64,000 nt of DNA. It comes from Coniella vitis (Eukaryota > Ascomycota > Sordariomycetes > Diaporthales > Schizoparmaceae). The stretch lies in NCBI GenBank assembly GCA_011317545.1, contig WUJK01000007.1, positions 248,001-312,000 of the forward strand, read 5' to 3'. Under the pieces are notes generated by a model, which saw only the letters and a list, made by a program, of their open reading frames with translations, was not told where the DNA came from and ran no database searches. The translations under genes and the position numbers were made by a program. The first letter of the stretch is position 1; the number at the start of each line of letters is the position of its first letter. This document shows, in pieces, positions 19,883-31,356 of this stretch.

Positions 19883-21258
19883 TCATCGGGCGGTACTGCT
19901 GAAGATCCTTCCACTGCACTCACCGAAGCCGACCTTCTGGCCTGGCTCACCAGCTGACGCTCTGAGAGTAATGGTGTCGCCGTCCTTGAGAAACTTGCGA
20001 GCGTCCATGCCATACAGCAGAACCTCCTTCTTTCCGCCCTGGTTCATCTCTAAGAGACTGCCGCATTCCGAAGACTTTGTGCCGCTGATGGTACCGGACG
20101 CTAACAAATCGCCTGTGCGCATAGGACAGCCACCCAGGGTGTGGTGGGCTAGCATCTGAGAGAAGGACCAGATGAGATTTTTGGAAGAGACTCTTGAGAT
20201 GGTGGATGTGTCGCCCTCGGGAGCTGATGAAGAAAGTTAGCAGGACGGGTGGAGCAAGGTACGTGTCTGCGGAAGCAACACTCACTCGTCAAATCAACCT
20301 GGCACTGGATATCGAATACATTGTCCTTGTTGGACTCTCGGAGGTACTCTTGCAGTTCAGGTCGTCCATCGACCTCGATGCCGCTGCACTTGAAAGGTTC
20401 CAAAGCGTCAGGCATCACGACCCAGGGACTTATGGTGGTGGCAAAGTTCTTGCCATTGAATGGCCCGAGCGGGACGTATTCCCAGTTCTGGATGTCTCTC
20501 GCACTCCAGTCATTGACCAGGACGTAGCCAAAAATGTGATCTTGTTCGGCCTTGTTAACGTCGATGCTGGTGCCAAGCTTGTTGCCTCGAGCCACGAAAC
20601 AGCCGAGTTCCAGCTCAATGTCCAGTCTCCTGCTGGGCACAACAATGGGCTGCTTGGGGCCCTCAGCAGCAGGGTCAGCGATGATCTGACCCAGTGGCCG
20701 AGTGATAGGGGAACCCGAGACAAGGATGCTGGATGCGCGGCCGTGGTAGCCAACAGGGATGTGGAGATAGTTGGGCTGCAGCGCGTCGGCTGGGCCACGC
20801 CACATGCTGCCAACGGCAAAAGCGTGGTGATAGCCCGCATAGAAGTCAGTGTAGTCGCCGATGTCCATGGGCAGGTGCATCTTGACCTTATTGAGGGGAA
20901 CGAGAGCCTCCTTGCGCGTCGATTCATTGGCCTTGAGAAAGTCTGGGTTCTTCGTGTCGACGGCGAGCAGATCCTGGATCACAGCCCTGACTTCTCTGTG
21001 GACAGGGCGGCCTAGGGCGGCGAAGGCGTTTAGCGTGGGTGCAGCAAAGACATGGCCTTGGCCTGCCAGTGAGGGAAAGACGGACTCGAAGCCTGGCTGG
21101 CTCGACAGGACTTTGAGGTCCAGCACATGGCTTCCAATGGCTGTTGCAGCGTGTGGACTGGCATCGTTGGGCGTGGTCACAATGCCAAAGGGGATGTTCG
21201 CGAGCGAGAAATCACTGCCGGGCTCAACGTCTGGCACCCAAGTGTCTGGGAGAGCCAT
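19883..21258 (-). CDS. fahA: Fumarylacetoacetase (last step of tyrosine catabolism)
   Basis: Hydrolyses 4-fumarylacetoacetate to fumarate and acetoacetate in the cytosol. Two exons, 20286-21258 and 19883-20223 (intron 20224-20285, donor GTGAGT), give 437 aa, close to the usual 420-440. Translation starts at MALPDTWVPDVEPGSDF; the longer open frame upstream has no support. The N-terminal SH3-like domain is followed by the FAH catalytic domain: DYTDFYAGYHHAFAVG with the first metal ligand, HIPVGYHGRASSI, RRLDIELELGCF with the ExE metal ligands, VNDWSARDIQNWEYVPLGPF and NGKNFATTISPWVV. The C-terminal exon has GDLLASGTISGT. All catalytic elements are present. The other genes of the pathway (hpd, hmgA, maiA), often clustered with it in fungi, are not in this window. 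Confidence 0.97.
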
Positions 21259-21942
21259 TGCTAGAGTAGTGGTGATCGACAACACGGTGGGAAACGGTTG
21301 ATGTGGTTTGTTTTTGTTGGGAAGAAAGGTGTTGGAGGCTCGCACTTCCCAGGTTCGCGTGTGTTTGGAAGCTGGAGCCTGGAGCTGTGTTTACAGGAGA
21401 AGGAAGGGGTGAGGGTGGCTTCAGATCGAGGAAGGCAAGACCCGATGTCAGCCGAGGAATGGCAGGTGCCCTTACATAGTAGTGCCTCTGCCTCAGTCCC
21501 GGTCGCGCATACTCGACGATGCCGGCCTGCGGGACAATACTTTCCGGAGCAGGCCATTTCGTGCGCGAGGATGGCACCTTCCAATAGTTCCATCGACTTC
21601 GACCACCCCTCCATCGTCCCCCGCATTGATGTCATCGTCGCGCATCTTATCTTATCTCTTATCTGTTATCACAAAATCACAAGCCAAACAACAGCACACC
21701 CAACGTCCAGTTTTATTTTGTATATACGCGCATAATTCCCGACTTCAAACTTTGCCATGGACATTGCAAGCTTGGCCACTTATCATGGCACCCTCGAAGC
21801 GTCGATTATAGGGCACAACCCTGGTTTCCATGTGCCGAAGCCTCGACAAGACACAGCCCCACACCCCGTACCAGAGCGACAACTTGTGGTTTTGCGTTGG
21901 CTGGAATCAAGCCCAGCGCTCAGAGGGACCCCTCCACAAGCT
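21259..21942. other. Promoter region of fumarylacetoacetase
   Basis: 684 bp between the FAH start and the stop of the same-strand nucleotidase gene. Only out-of-context short frames are seen; no repeat or RNA gene. Confidence 0.5.
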
Positions 21943-22904
21943 CTACGCGCATGGTGCTGCCACTGTCTGCTTTCCAGTCCTGAACAATTGAGGAAACGCA
22001 CCGCGAAGCTCTTCAATGTGCCTTATCTGATACTTGGAGGCTGGCATTCTCGGCACACCCAACAAGCCGTCTTCTGCAAGATGGGCTGCCGTCCAACCCA
22101 GCTCCTGCGCCGCCTTGCAATTGAGATATGAATCGTCTTGGTTCGTTCACTGTCAGCTGGCTCGAGCAACATTCACGCGGACAGTCACAACCTCGCGGGC
22201 ATCGAGACTAACCAACAAAGAAGCAATCCTTGGTCCGCTCCACGCCAGCTTCCCTCATTGCCTTGGCATACATGCCCCGGTCAGGCTTGCACACGAACGG
22301 CTCAGCAGCATAGTCGCAATATGTGATGCCGTCAAAGTACTCGGCAATGTCTAGCAGACGCACAACGCGACGTGCATGATTGATATATGCGTTTGTGAAC
22401 AGCCACAACTTGACCTTGGTCCTGTCAATGTCCCCAAGCATCTTCTTCAGGCCAGGCCTTGGTCGAATCACACTGTCAAGAGGGAGTGCGTCGTCAACCT
22501 TGGCGTTGAAGTCCAGCGGGTCGATCTGGTGATGACGGACTAGGCCAGCAATGGCGAGCCCATAATTGCGATAATACTCTGAGTGAAGTGTGATGGCGTC
22601 CTCCCGGGTCAAGTTCAGGTGCTCTTCAAAGTACCCGTTGATCAATTCAGCCATCAAGTCATGGATCTTGGCGCCTGTGTCCTTTGTTAGCTTCGAACTG
22701 GCTTGATTCAGGGTTCCATGCGAGCTCCGTTTTCGCCAAGCGCTTACTTACTTTTGGGGTACAGGCAATTATCGATGTCACTGAGATTTTCTGTTAGACG
22801 CCTTCTGCACTCTGAGCAAAGACGGGCACAACTCACAAGAACAAGACTTGTTTACGAGGCGAATTGCTAGCTGGAGTTGCAGCATGGAGCCTGATGAGCG
22901 GCAT
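21943..22904 (-). CDS. HAD-family pyrimidine 5'-nucleotidase-like protein (Sdt1/Phm8 type), 250 aa
   Basis: Four exons: 22837-22904, 22752-22780 (29 nt), 22213-22674 and 21943-22136. All junctions preserve frame and rebuild HAD motifs. Motif I, FFDIDNCLYPKS, is assembled over three exons, with both catalytic Asp in the 29-nt exon. Motif II is LWLFTNAYINHA, a Lys lies in FVCKPDRGMYAKAM, and motif III is DCFFVDDSYLNCKAA, restored over the last junction. The helical cap region (INGYFEEHLNL, SEYYRNYGLAIAGL) is typical of fungal Sdt1/Phm8 proteins, which dephosphorylate pyrimidine nucleoside monophosphates or lysophosphatidic acid. The C-terminus GWTAAHLAEDG is typical too. Which substrate is used cannot be told. 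Confidence 0.9.
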
Positions 22905-24906
22905 GGTGTTCGTCATTATCCTCTGCAGGTCCAAATCACCCATGTTGCTCTACGGATAGGCTCCTCGACTAAGGAAGGGCACGCTCAACATTCGACTTTA
23001 AGTAGTCAAATGCTCTCACTTTTCCCAAAATGGCATCAATTTGAGCACAACAAAGAGCCGTATATGCATAGTGGAATTTCGAATGGCTTCCAGCATCACA
23101 CGTACCACAGGACTCTCGAGACCAGTCGCTTCGGCCTCGAAAATCGACCCTGCGCCGCTGCGGGGTGACTTGGGCCAATTCGTTTTGTTGGTATGGATTG
23201 CACAAGGTCTTCAGCCGAGAGACATGAACACTAAGGGCTGGACCCAGCGTTACGAGACGGCCATACAAATCCGTTCATAGTAGCCGAGGAGCTATATCAA
23301 GGGTCTTGGCAGGTCAGATCTGCACGTGTAATGCCCTGACGCTCAAGCCGATGTATCACCTCTGGACCTTCTCAGTCTTCCATCACCCAAGACACTGGTG
23401 GATAAAGGCATGTTTTGATCGGGCGCCCACATGCCTCGTCCGTAGTGTTACTTTCGTAATGGAAATGGCTACTTGCGTTATTTGGGCCTCTTTTGGAACG
23501 CCTTTGTCTCTGAGCCCATTCTCTCAGATTCCTCGGTTCCTCGAAAATGTCGGCAACTAGTTCGAATTGTCTACTCATGTTCTGAATGAAAGGCTTGTCC
23601 ACAAGCGGTCCGGTCCGAGACAGGGCAGGGACACCTGAGTGAGAAAACAAATTTGCGAATACAACAAGACACAGGACACTGGCACAAAGTGCTCTGCTGG
23701 CTCACAAGGTGAAGCTTTGGCCATTTTCCCTCGGCGATGAGACTTGGCCTAGAGCAATGATGCGTATCGCAGTTACGCGATCGAGGTCTCAACTCTTCAA
23801 TAAACAGAGTACACGAGTGTGTTACGCGAAGTGACCCAGAAATATCAATTAAAGGAGATCAAGAGGCTCAGTCCATTCTCGTACCGTGGCGTACAATGTG
23901 AGACGAGCCGCCGCCATCCTCTGGGGTTCAACTTCCACAGCCGACTTGTGTATGTGCGACACTGTGCACAAGCCGCAACAAAATTAACGGGTTGTCTGGT
24001 GGTACAGAGCTCTGTTAATGGACTCGGGCAACTCCTTGAACCGGGAACTACACTGGCGACAAGCAGGATTTCTACGCAATGCGGCGTGCCGCCGCAGGGA
24101 CGCCAAATGAAGAACTTACGAGAACGGCATGATGGCAGCAACTGGGGACACTGCCATGCTATGGTGGGAGATGATTGTCTTGGCTTATGTGCAACCTCTG
24201 AGCTCGAGCTCATAGGCGCCAGACTCTTCCAAGCATATCCTACGGAGACTTGCTCACCTCGCAGGTTACACGACCAGAATCCTCGACTCGTGTAGCCTGT
24301 GGTATTCGTGCATCGTGCCTGGGCTGCCTTGGATTCACGTAAGCCTGGACTGGTATTTACCCAAAGAACGAACGGGCTTGCAGTGCCAACAAAGAAGGTG
24401 TGTAACGAGTCGTCATTATATGGGTGTGAGTACGTGTTTTCTGCTTGACGTACGGGGGAAAGATCATGGCACCGGGTCGTCCTGATACAAACCCCCCCTT
24501 TCTTGTTATTATTTCACACACCTCATTCGTTCGCTATCCAACTTGTTCTGTCACTCTGGTAGCCGCTGTCTATCGCCTTTCCCCACAGGCTTGAGTAGAT
24601 TTTCCACGAATTCCACGTGATATCCATCTCTTCCACCTCGGTCGTAGTGCTCAATCAGTCTCAAGAAGAACATAGCAAACCTAATATACATGGTGTTCGG
24701 GTGTCGTAAACGAAGCCGAGTACGGTGTAGCAGCCCACAACAAGTCACGGTTTTGGTTCCGCGTCAAAGCCCAGTGCTTGCAAGGCTGCATGTCCTCTAC
24801 CTTGGAGACCTGTCTTCAAAGACAACGTCAGCCTGGTACACCTACGGAGCCAAACAGCCAGCTGAAGAACACACAAACGAGGGGGGGGGCAGGAAACAAA
24901 AGCTCG
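22905..24906. other. 2-kb intergenic region
   Basis: Lies between the 5' end of the nucleotidase gene and the 3' end of the MFS gene. It contains overlapping short frames on both strands, none with a recognisable domain or splice pattern. A 65-aa minus-strand frame at 24551-24748 is basic and hydrophobic in places but unsupported. No repeat or tRNA seen. Confidence 0.5.
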
Positions 24907-25013
24907 CTACCTGTGACCCTCGCCTCCATACCACGCGTGCCCTTGCCCTTGCCCTTGTTCCTCTACTTGTTGTTCTCGCACTTCCTCTTCTGCTTCTGCC
25001 CCCGCCTGTGCAT

Positions 25014-25044
<31 letters not shown>

Positions 25045-27112
25045 AGCTCCCTCCTTTGGCTGATGCTCCAGCAGCCACCCCCCGGCACCAGCCCACAGCA
25101 GCGTACACACACACGCCACCGCGCCCGCAGCAGCAAACGCCCTCGTCATAACCGCCCACCCAAACCGCTCCTTGACCAGGCCCGCGACCAAGGGGCCAAA
25201 CGTGATGCCGGCGGAAAACGCACAGTTGCGCAGGGCGTTCGCCTGGCCTGTGGCGCCGCCGCCGCCGCCCTTGCCAAACCGCTGCGGGTGGGCCCGCACC
25301 TCGGCGCGCACGGCGTGGTTGATCTCCGCCATGGTGGCGGGGTGGATGAGCGTCAGGGCCAGGCCCACGAGGACGAGGAAGGCGGTGAGCAGGCGCTGGA
25401 AGAGGTGCGTGGCGTGGCCGTCGATGAAGCTGAGGAGGAGGAAGCCTGCGGTGGCGAGGAGAAAACCTGTCAGGATGGGGGTGCGGACGCCTACTTTGTC
25501 GGTCAAGTGGCCTGTTTGATTGGGGTTAGTGGTTGGTTGTCTTGTGTGTATTGGTCTTTATTTTTGGGGGGGCAAGAACTCGTGAGGTGCGTGCTTGGAG
25601 GTTTGTTTTACCTGTCAGTGGAGCGAAGAGACTTGGTACCGCAATGGTAAGAAAGATGAGGCCCTGGAAAAGTGAGTCCCAGCCGAAGAGGTCTCTTGTG
25701 AATAACGGCAGAGTCTGCATGGTTATGAAGTGTCAATCAGACTGGCTGGATCACGCTGATGCGAGGAGAAGAACAGTGGTTGGGAGATTGGATGGAACGA
25801 TGTCACGCAACTTACACTATCAAAACAGGTGAGCATCGCTGCATTCAGGACCGCCAGAAATAAGCAGGTCAAGACCCTCGGCGAGCCCAACAGGTAGACA
25901 CCCGAGGGGACATATCGTCTGACTGAGCCATGCTCTGGCTCGGCAGGTTTCGACAAAAGACGGTGCTGCTCCTCCAAAGACTGCTGGTCATTAGTCGGGA
26001 AATGCACGTCTGCCTCCCCATGCTCTAGGCCAGAGTCGTCAGCAAGGACGGGAAGAATCGTCCCATATCCGCCATTCTGGCTCAGTCTTGGACGAATGCT
26101 CGCAGCCTCGTCGCCATGAGGACAGACACCGTTGGTTTCTGAGCCAATCTGCTGCTGCGGAGGAGGAGGAGGAGGATTCTCAACCATCATGAACCGCAGC
26201 ACAAGATCAACGAGCAACAGTGCAAACGAAACATAGAACACGGCCTGGTACCCCGAATAGCGATAAATAGCGCCACCCAGCAGCGGTCCGACAATCACAG
26301 CGGCCGTCATCCCTGCGCCCACGATGCCGAGTGCGCGGCCGAGCTGCTCGGGAGGAGACTTGTCGACCACGAGGGCGATGCCCACCGTGTGCACAATGGC
26401 TGTCGCCATGCCTTGGAGGGCGCGCGCCACGGTGAGCATCGCGAGCGAAGAGCCCAAGTAGAGCAGGACGGTGGCGGCTGTGATACCCACGAGGCCTGAG
26501 GTGAAGACGGTGGAGCGGGAGCCGGTGCGGTCGGTGATGTATCCTGCCACGACTTGATGAGGCAAAGCGAGTCGTTAGCAGGAGATAAATTGCCATGAGA
26601 CTGGACAGCAGTGATAAAATGTAAATTGAGGATATACTGACGTGCAGTGACGAGGCCTGTGGCGCCAAAGACGGCAAGGAAGATGGAAATCCATGTTTGC
26701 ACTGCAAACGCGTCAGTCAGTTGGATCGATCGGGGCTTCAAAAGAGACTCTAACCTTCATTGTGGGAGAGATTGAACTGCTTGCCTATAGTATTGGGTAG
26801 TACTGGGACGATCTATGCAACATTTCTTGTAAGGGAAGAGTTCGTTGGGGATTCGCAAGGTGGGAATGGAGTGGAGGACTCAAGATTAGTTGGCCACTTA
26901 CGATTCCGTACAAGACATCATCCTGAGATTATTCACAATCAGCCACGGTCTTCTGTCATAAAACATACCAAACCAGCAAAACGTACAGTAAATATAGAGA
27001 CAACGACCGTGAACGTAATGAAGCCTCTTGATGCTCGGAAGTCCAGCGCCCATGGCCGCTTTTCAGCATGGTCGCTGGCGCAAATGCGTTGCTCTCCGGG
27101 CCTGGATGCCAT
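24907..27112 (-). CDS. MFS transporter (DHA1/vesicular amine transporter-like), 569 aa
   Basis: Proton-coupled major facilitator expected in the plasma or vacuolar membrane. Seven exons: 26987-27112, 26902-26922 (21 nt), 26755-26812, 26642-26701, 25816-26552, 25612-25714 and 24907-25511. The start MASRPGEQRIC was found by following splice sites upstream. The first membrane segment, RGFITFTVVVSIFTDDVLYG, is rebuilt over exons 1 and 2, followed by IIVPVLPNTIG. Motif A appears as VAGYITDRTGSR after TM2, and motif C-like glycines in GRALGIVGAGMTAAVIVGPL. A long hydrophilic central loop (PPPPPP, acidic) separates the two six-helix halves. The C-terminus holds a run of ten Asp and is Glu-rich, facing the cytosol. 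The exon 4 donor is GTCAGT, the weakest junction. Divergent from the P450 gene. Confidence 0.9.
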
Positions 27113-28498
27113 ATTTTGTGCTCAAAAATTCTCTCTGGTTCTCGGAATCTCGAGCGTGTCTTGGGTTGAGTCAAGTGTGAATCCTTTCTTTCACTCTGGG
27201 AAACGCGAGGGCCAAGGGTTTCGGTCTGTGGTTAACACATGCCCCGGAAGGTTCAATGCTACAGTAATAGTTTGGAAAACCGCGAGTGCAAGTGGGAAAA
27301 AGGGGGTTCGAAGCAACGTCTCGGAAAGACAGGTCCTGGCAAGAGAGGGCTCACAAAAGTCTACGTAGAATTACATATTCTCACGTGGCACGAATCTGGG
27401 ATATATCAGCTCGTCGTACGGCGGCTGTGGCAATTTGGTGGACGCCGTGACCAGGAGTGATCAAGTTGTGGGCACGGAACGGTATTACAATAACGTTATA
27501 TCTCAAGTCGATAGCCGTGATGAGCCTGTTCTGGCTGTGTGTACGCATCAGCAATTTCGAAAAGCCATTCTTTGAGTGTCACAAAACCATCGTTGCCCTT
27601 CCATAATTTACCCACATATTTTCAACATTGCTTCAGTCATACCATAAGACTCTTCAAAATCTGAATATCAAACTATGCAAACAAACAAAGTATCTTGAAG
27701 GTGGCCTTTGAAGTAGAAATGTGTGCACAGGGCCTTGCCACGACGGCAAGCCGTGAATTCCTCTCGGCCTTTAAACAGCCTCAGCATAGTACATCAGGGT
27801 TGTGCTACAGGGCAACGATCGAGGAAGATGAAAGCAGAGAGTGAACCGCGAGTCAATCGAGTAGCCTCCCGTGGAGCTGTGCCACCTGGTATACGGAGCT
27901 TCATGCGGCTCGTAGCCAGATATTGGGCAAGAGATTGGGAGAGGCGGAACGCTGCGCGCTGCGTCAAACCTTTAATCACCCTTCACCCGCACGAATACAT
28001 TCTATACATGATATTGACTGCCCGAAAGTAAAATCTGCGCACTCATAATTTGAAGATCTGAAGAATATGGCGGCGTCTAAAGACGTCCCATGTGCTATTA
28101 TTATATGGGATCAAGGGGCGAGGCATCAAGGACTTTGGAGAGTTTGACTTGCTGAACCTACTAAAGGTGTCTTTGGAGTGCTTGAGCTCTGGTTTCAGGG
28201 TGTTACTTGTGTGTTTTCGTGTCGCTTAATGGCATATGCTGCGTTGTGTAAGTTAACCACAATGTAACCGGCCGCCCCGCCATTGGCGACCAAAGGGGTC
28301 AATTCAAGCAGGAGAAATGAATAGCTGGGGAACAACAAGGAATGTACTTACGAATCTCTCAAGTTGAGACTCTTCGAAATCGAGATGTCCCAGCGGCCAG
28401 CAATATTATATGATGCCGAGCTTGCGTTGCCCAGTTGCTGTGGCTCTTTGCTTTGTTTTCGTACACCGATTTCTTTGCTTTGGCATATCCTGTTCAAA
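27113..28498. other. Divergent promoter between MFS transporter and cytochrome P450
   Basis: 1386 bp between two start codons pointing apart, so the two genes may share control elements. I see no gene, no tRNA and no obvious long palindrome in it. Confidence 0.55.
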
Positions 28499-30702
28499 AT
28501 GAGTTCCCTGGATGTCCATAGCCTCAAAGCCGTCTTCACGCCGCGCGAAGTCTTGATCGTTTGCTGCGTCCATCTCGCTATCCTCGCTCTCTGGTGGATC
28601 AAGCAGTACTGGGCTGCTCGGCTGCAATTTCCCGGACCACCTGTCAGAAATGTCTGGATTGGGAACCTAGACCAGACAATGAAGCCAGATATTCATGAAA
28701 ATGTAAGAGTGGTTCCCCCGCAAACATGTGCCGGAGGGATTGCGAGTCCTGCCTGGACTGACTGATGTGTAGTGGAGGAGTTGGCATCGTCAATATGGTC
28801 CCATCTATCAAACAGTAAGCAGAATTGGCATTTTCTTTTGAGACGTCCACAGCTTCAATGAATCTCCAATGTTGTCATCGCACTGACTTGTCCATTTGTC
28901 ACAGTGGAATAGTCTCTTGTCACGAGTGATTTACATTGGAGACCCGGCCATTATCCATGCCATTGCAACGGAAAACTGGGACAAGGCGCGTTCGCAGTAT
29001 GAAGGTTTTCGGCCCTTGAGCGGCGACGCACTTTTCATGCCCAAAGCCCACAGCAAATGGCTGCGTCAGAGGAAGAGCCTTTCGCCTGCATTTGGTCCGC
29101 AAGTGATCCGGATGCAATATGCCACGCTGAGCAAATACATCCATGTCAGTCTTGTCGCGAGCCCATGACAGAGATCAGCAGCTTTCCAGAAGAGCTGGCA
29201 GAGTGTGGCCGACTGACTGTCTGCAAACACACCCCATAGGAATTCACGCGCCAGATAGCCACAGCAGCAGGCCAACAGCAGTCTATAGACCTGTCGATGC
29301 TCCACGTCCTCCTTACCCTGGACTTTGTCGGTGAAATCGCCTTTGGGAGTGAGCTGCAGGCACTGGCTACTGGGCCCGATTGCCGGATCCTGCAGCTTTT
29401 CAAGACAATCCTGCCCGAGCTCATGAAGTGTGGCCTCTTCCCTCTCCGGTCCAAAGTTCCCATCCTCCAGAGCACGCGAGACATGCACCGGGCGATTCAA
29501 GAGCTCAAGCAGATGGCTGAGGGAGCGGTGCTGGCCGCGCGCGACGCTGATGTGGCCGAGGGTCCGAAAGGGAAACCCACGCGGCGGATTTTTGAGATAT
29601 TAGTGAGGTATATACCATTCTGTCTATCTGGCCCAGTCAGTAGTGTTGCCGCCGAATGCTAATCGAGAATATGGCTTGGCTCGACCAGACAAAAAGAGCC
29701 CAACGGCAACTACACATTCAACACCAAAGACCTTGTTGATAACTATGGTCGGTTCGATTGCGCATCCCAAGGCACGAAAGGAAATCTTGGCTAATGAATG
29801 TATCGGGCTCTAGTCACCTTTCTCGTAGCGGGTGGCGATCCAACAGCACACACACTCAGCTTTGCAGTCTATGAAGTCGTAAGTTCGCCTCCCAGACAAG
29901 AGGCACTCTGAAATCGATCTGTTTTTGACGTCTCAATCTCACACTGCGGCTTCCTGTCGCAAACACAGCTTCGCAACCCTGTCGTGCACGCGAGACTCGT
30001 ACACGAGTTGCGCGAAGCGCTGCCCAATGTCGCTGAATTGCCCACAGATGGGCACATTTCAAAGCTGCCCTTTCTCAACGCTGTCATCAAAGAGACACTA
30101 CGTTGGAACGGTCCTGGATTTGGCACCTTCAGGACCTGTGCGCGCGACACCCAAGTCTGTGGAGTCACCCTGCCTGCAAAGACAACCCTTGTGCTGTGGA
30201 ATCCTCAAGGTGTGTGTGTGGCTGTAGTGATTTCTTGCCTCGAATATGGACAGACTGGATCTGGCACCCTCGGCAAGCACGCGGTATGCTGATTAGGATA
30301 TGGCAGTCCATCGTGATCCCAAGATCTGGGGCTCCACTGCCGACGTCTTCGATCCCTCTCGCTGGCTTGAGCCGGGCTTTCGTCCCCCGCCAGGCTCGTA
30401 TTTCCCGTTTTCCTGCGGACCTCGAGTCTGTTTAGGTGTGTAACAGCCGTCCTTGTGGCTTGATTCCGCAGTGCTGGAGCCGACACAGCCATGGTGGCCA
30501 TATATATGCTGACCGGTGCTTGGGAAAATCCCTTCGTCCAGGCCAAGGACTCGCTTTGTTTGAGATTTCCCTTACTTTGGCCACACTGTTCAGGCAGTTT
30601 GACTTGTCACTGCCAGACGGGTTTGAGATGGAATTCGACCCGGCATTTACGCTTTGCCCCAAGAACGGGCTTCCTGTTTTTGCAACTAGACGGACGTCGT
30701 GA
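28499..30702 (+). CDS. Cytochrome P450 monooxygenase, 506 aa
   Basis: ER-bound class II fungal P450. Nine exons: 28499-28702, 28773-28814, 28905-29144, 29240-29607, 29689-29747, 29814-29878, 29969-30211, 30297-30435 and 30542-30702; every phase matches. It has an N-terminal membrane anchor (about residues 17-33, VLIVCCVHLAILALWW), a Pro-rich hinge (QFPGPP), helix C WLRQRKSLSPAF, helix I FLVAGGDPTAHT with the conserved AGGDPT oxygen-binding groove, and helix K IKETLRWN. The PERF-like DVFDPSRWLEP comes next, then the heme loop FPFSCGPRVCLG with Cys452 as the axial ligand. After intron 8 the C-terminus resumes as QGLALFEISLTLATLFRQFD. The substrate is not predictable. It lies next to an MFS transporter and a sulfatase. 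Confidence 0.93.
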
Positions 30703-31356
30703 GAGGGGTTATCAAGTGTCGAAGTCGAATCTTGGCTTCAGGTAGCATCCGCTTAGTGGGTTGTGGTCACACTCTTACTCGTTGATGTGTCGAGAGACAA
30801 GCAACCAGGCCAGAATATGAATAGATGTACTCTGAATGTTGGAACTCAATCCCTTGTAGAGACCGAGATGATCACCACATATACTGTGAGACTGGCAGGC
30901 CACGATACGATCCTCAAACATAAAAGTAGCAAGACATCAACACAACGGCATCCATATCAAATGTATATATAAAGCAGCTCGAACACGTTGACATAGACTG
31001 TTGTATTTCAACAGCACTTACATATTATCCTGGTGGCACGCCCCAGCTTGACGATTATTTCCGGCCTGAGAACCACGCACTCGCATCTCACCATCCCGAG
31101 AGCCGATGATGCCACTCACTCACTCACTCACTCATCGTGAGTATCCTAATTCGTTACACTGCTCGCTCATCCAGTTTTGAGCAAGTCCTCACTGTGTCTC
31201 TATCCTTCATCAAGTAGCTCTAACGGGCGGTATTTCTCATACAGATAGATCACAGCCAACCTCAATAGGCCTGCCTCGCCAACTCCCAACTCTTCACTCC
31301 ACACATCAAGACTCTCCCTCTCACCTGCTTTGCTCCCCACACAGCAGTCCAGCAAA
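30703..31356. other. Intergenic region upstream of the sulfatase
   Basis: 654 bp between two same-strand genes. TCAC repeats (about 31108-31134) are the only noticeable structure. Presumably the P450 terminator and sulfatase promoter. Confidence 0.5.

Noticed and set aside
24551..24748. 65-aa basic minus-strand frame
   Set aside because: Isolated, with no splice partner or known motif; kept only as a remark in the intergenic entry.
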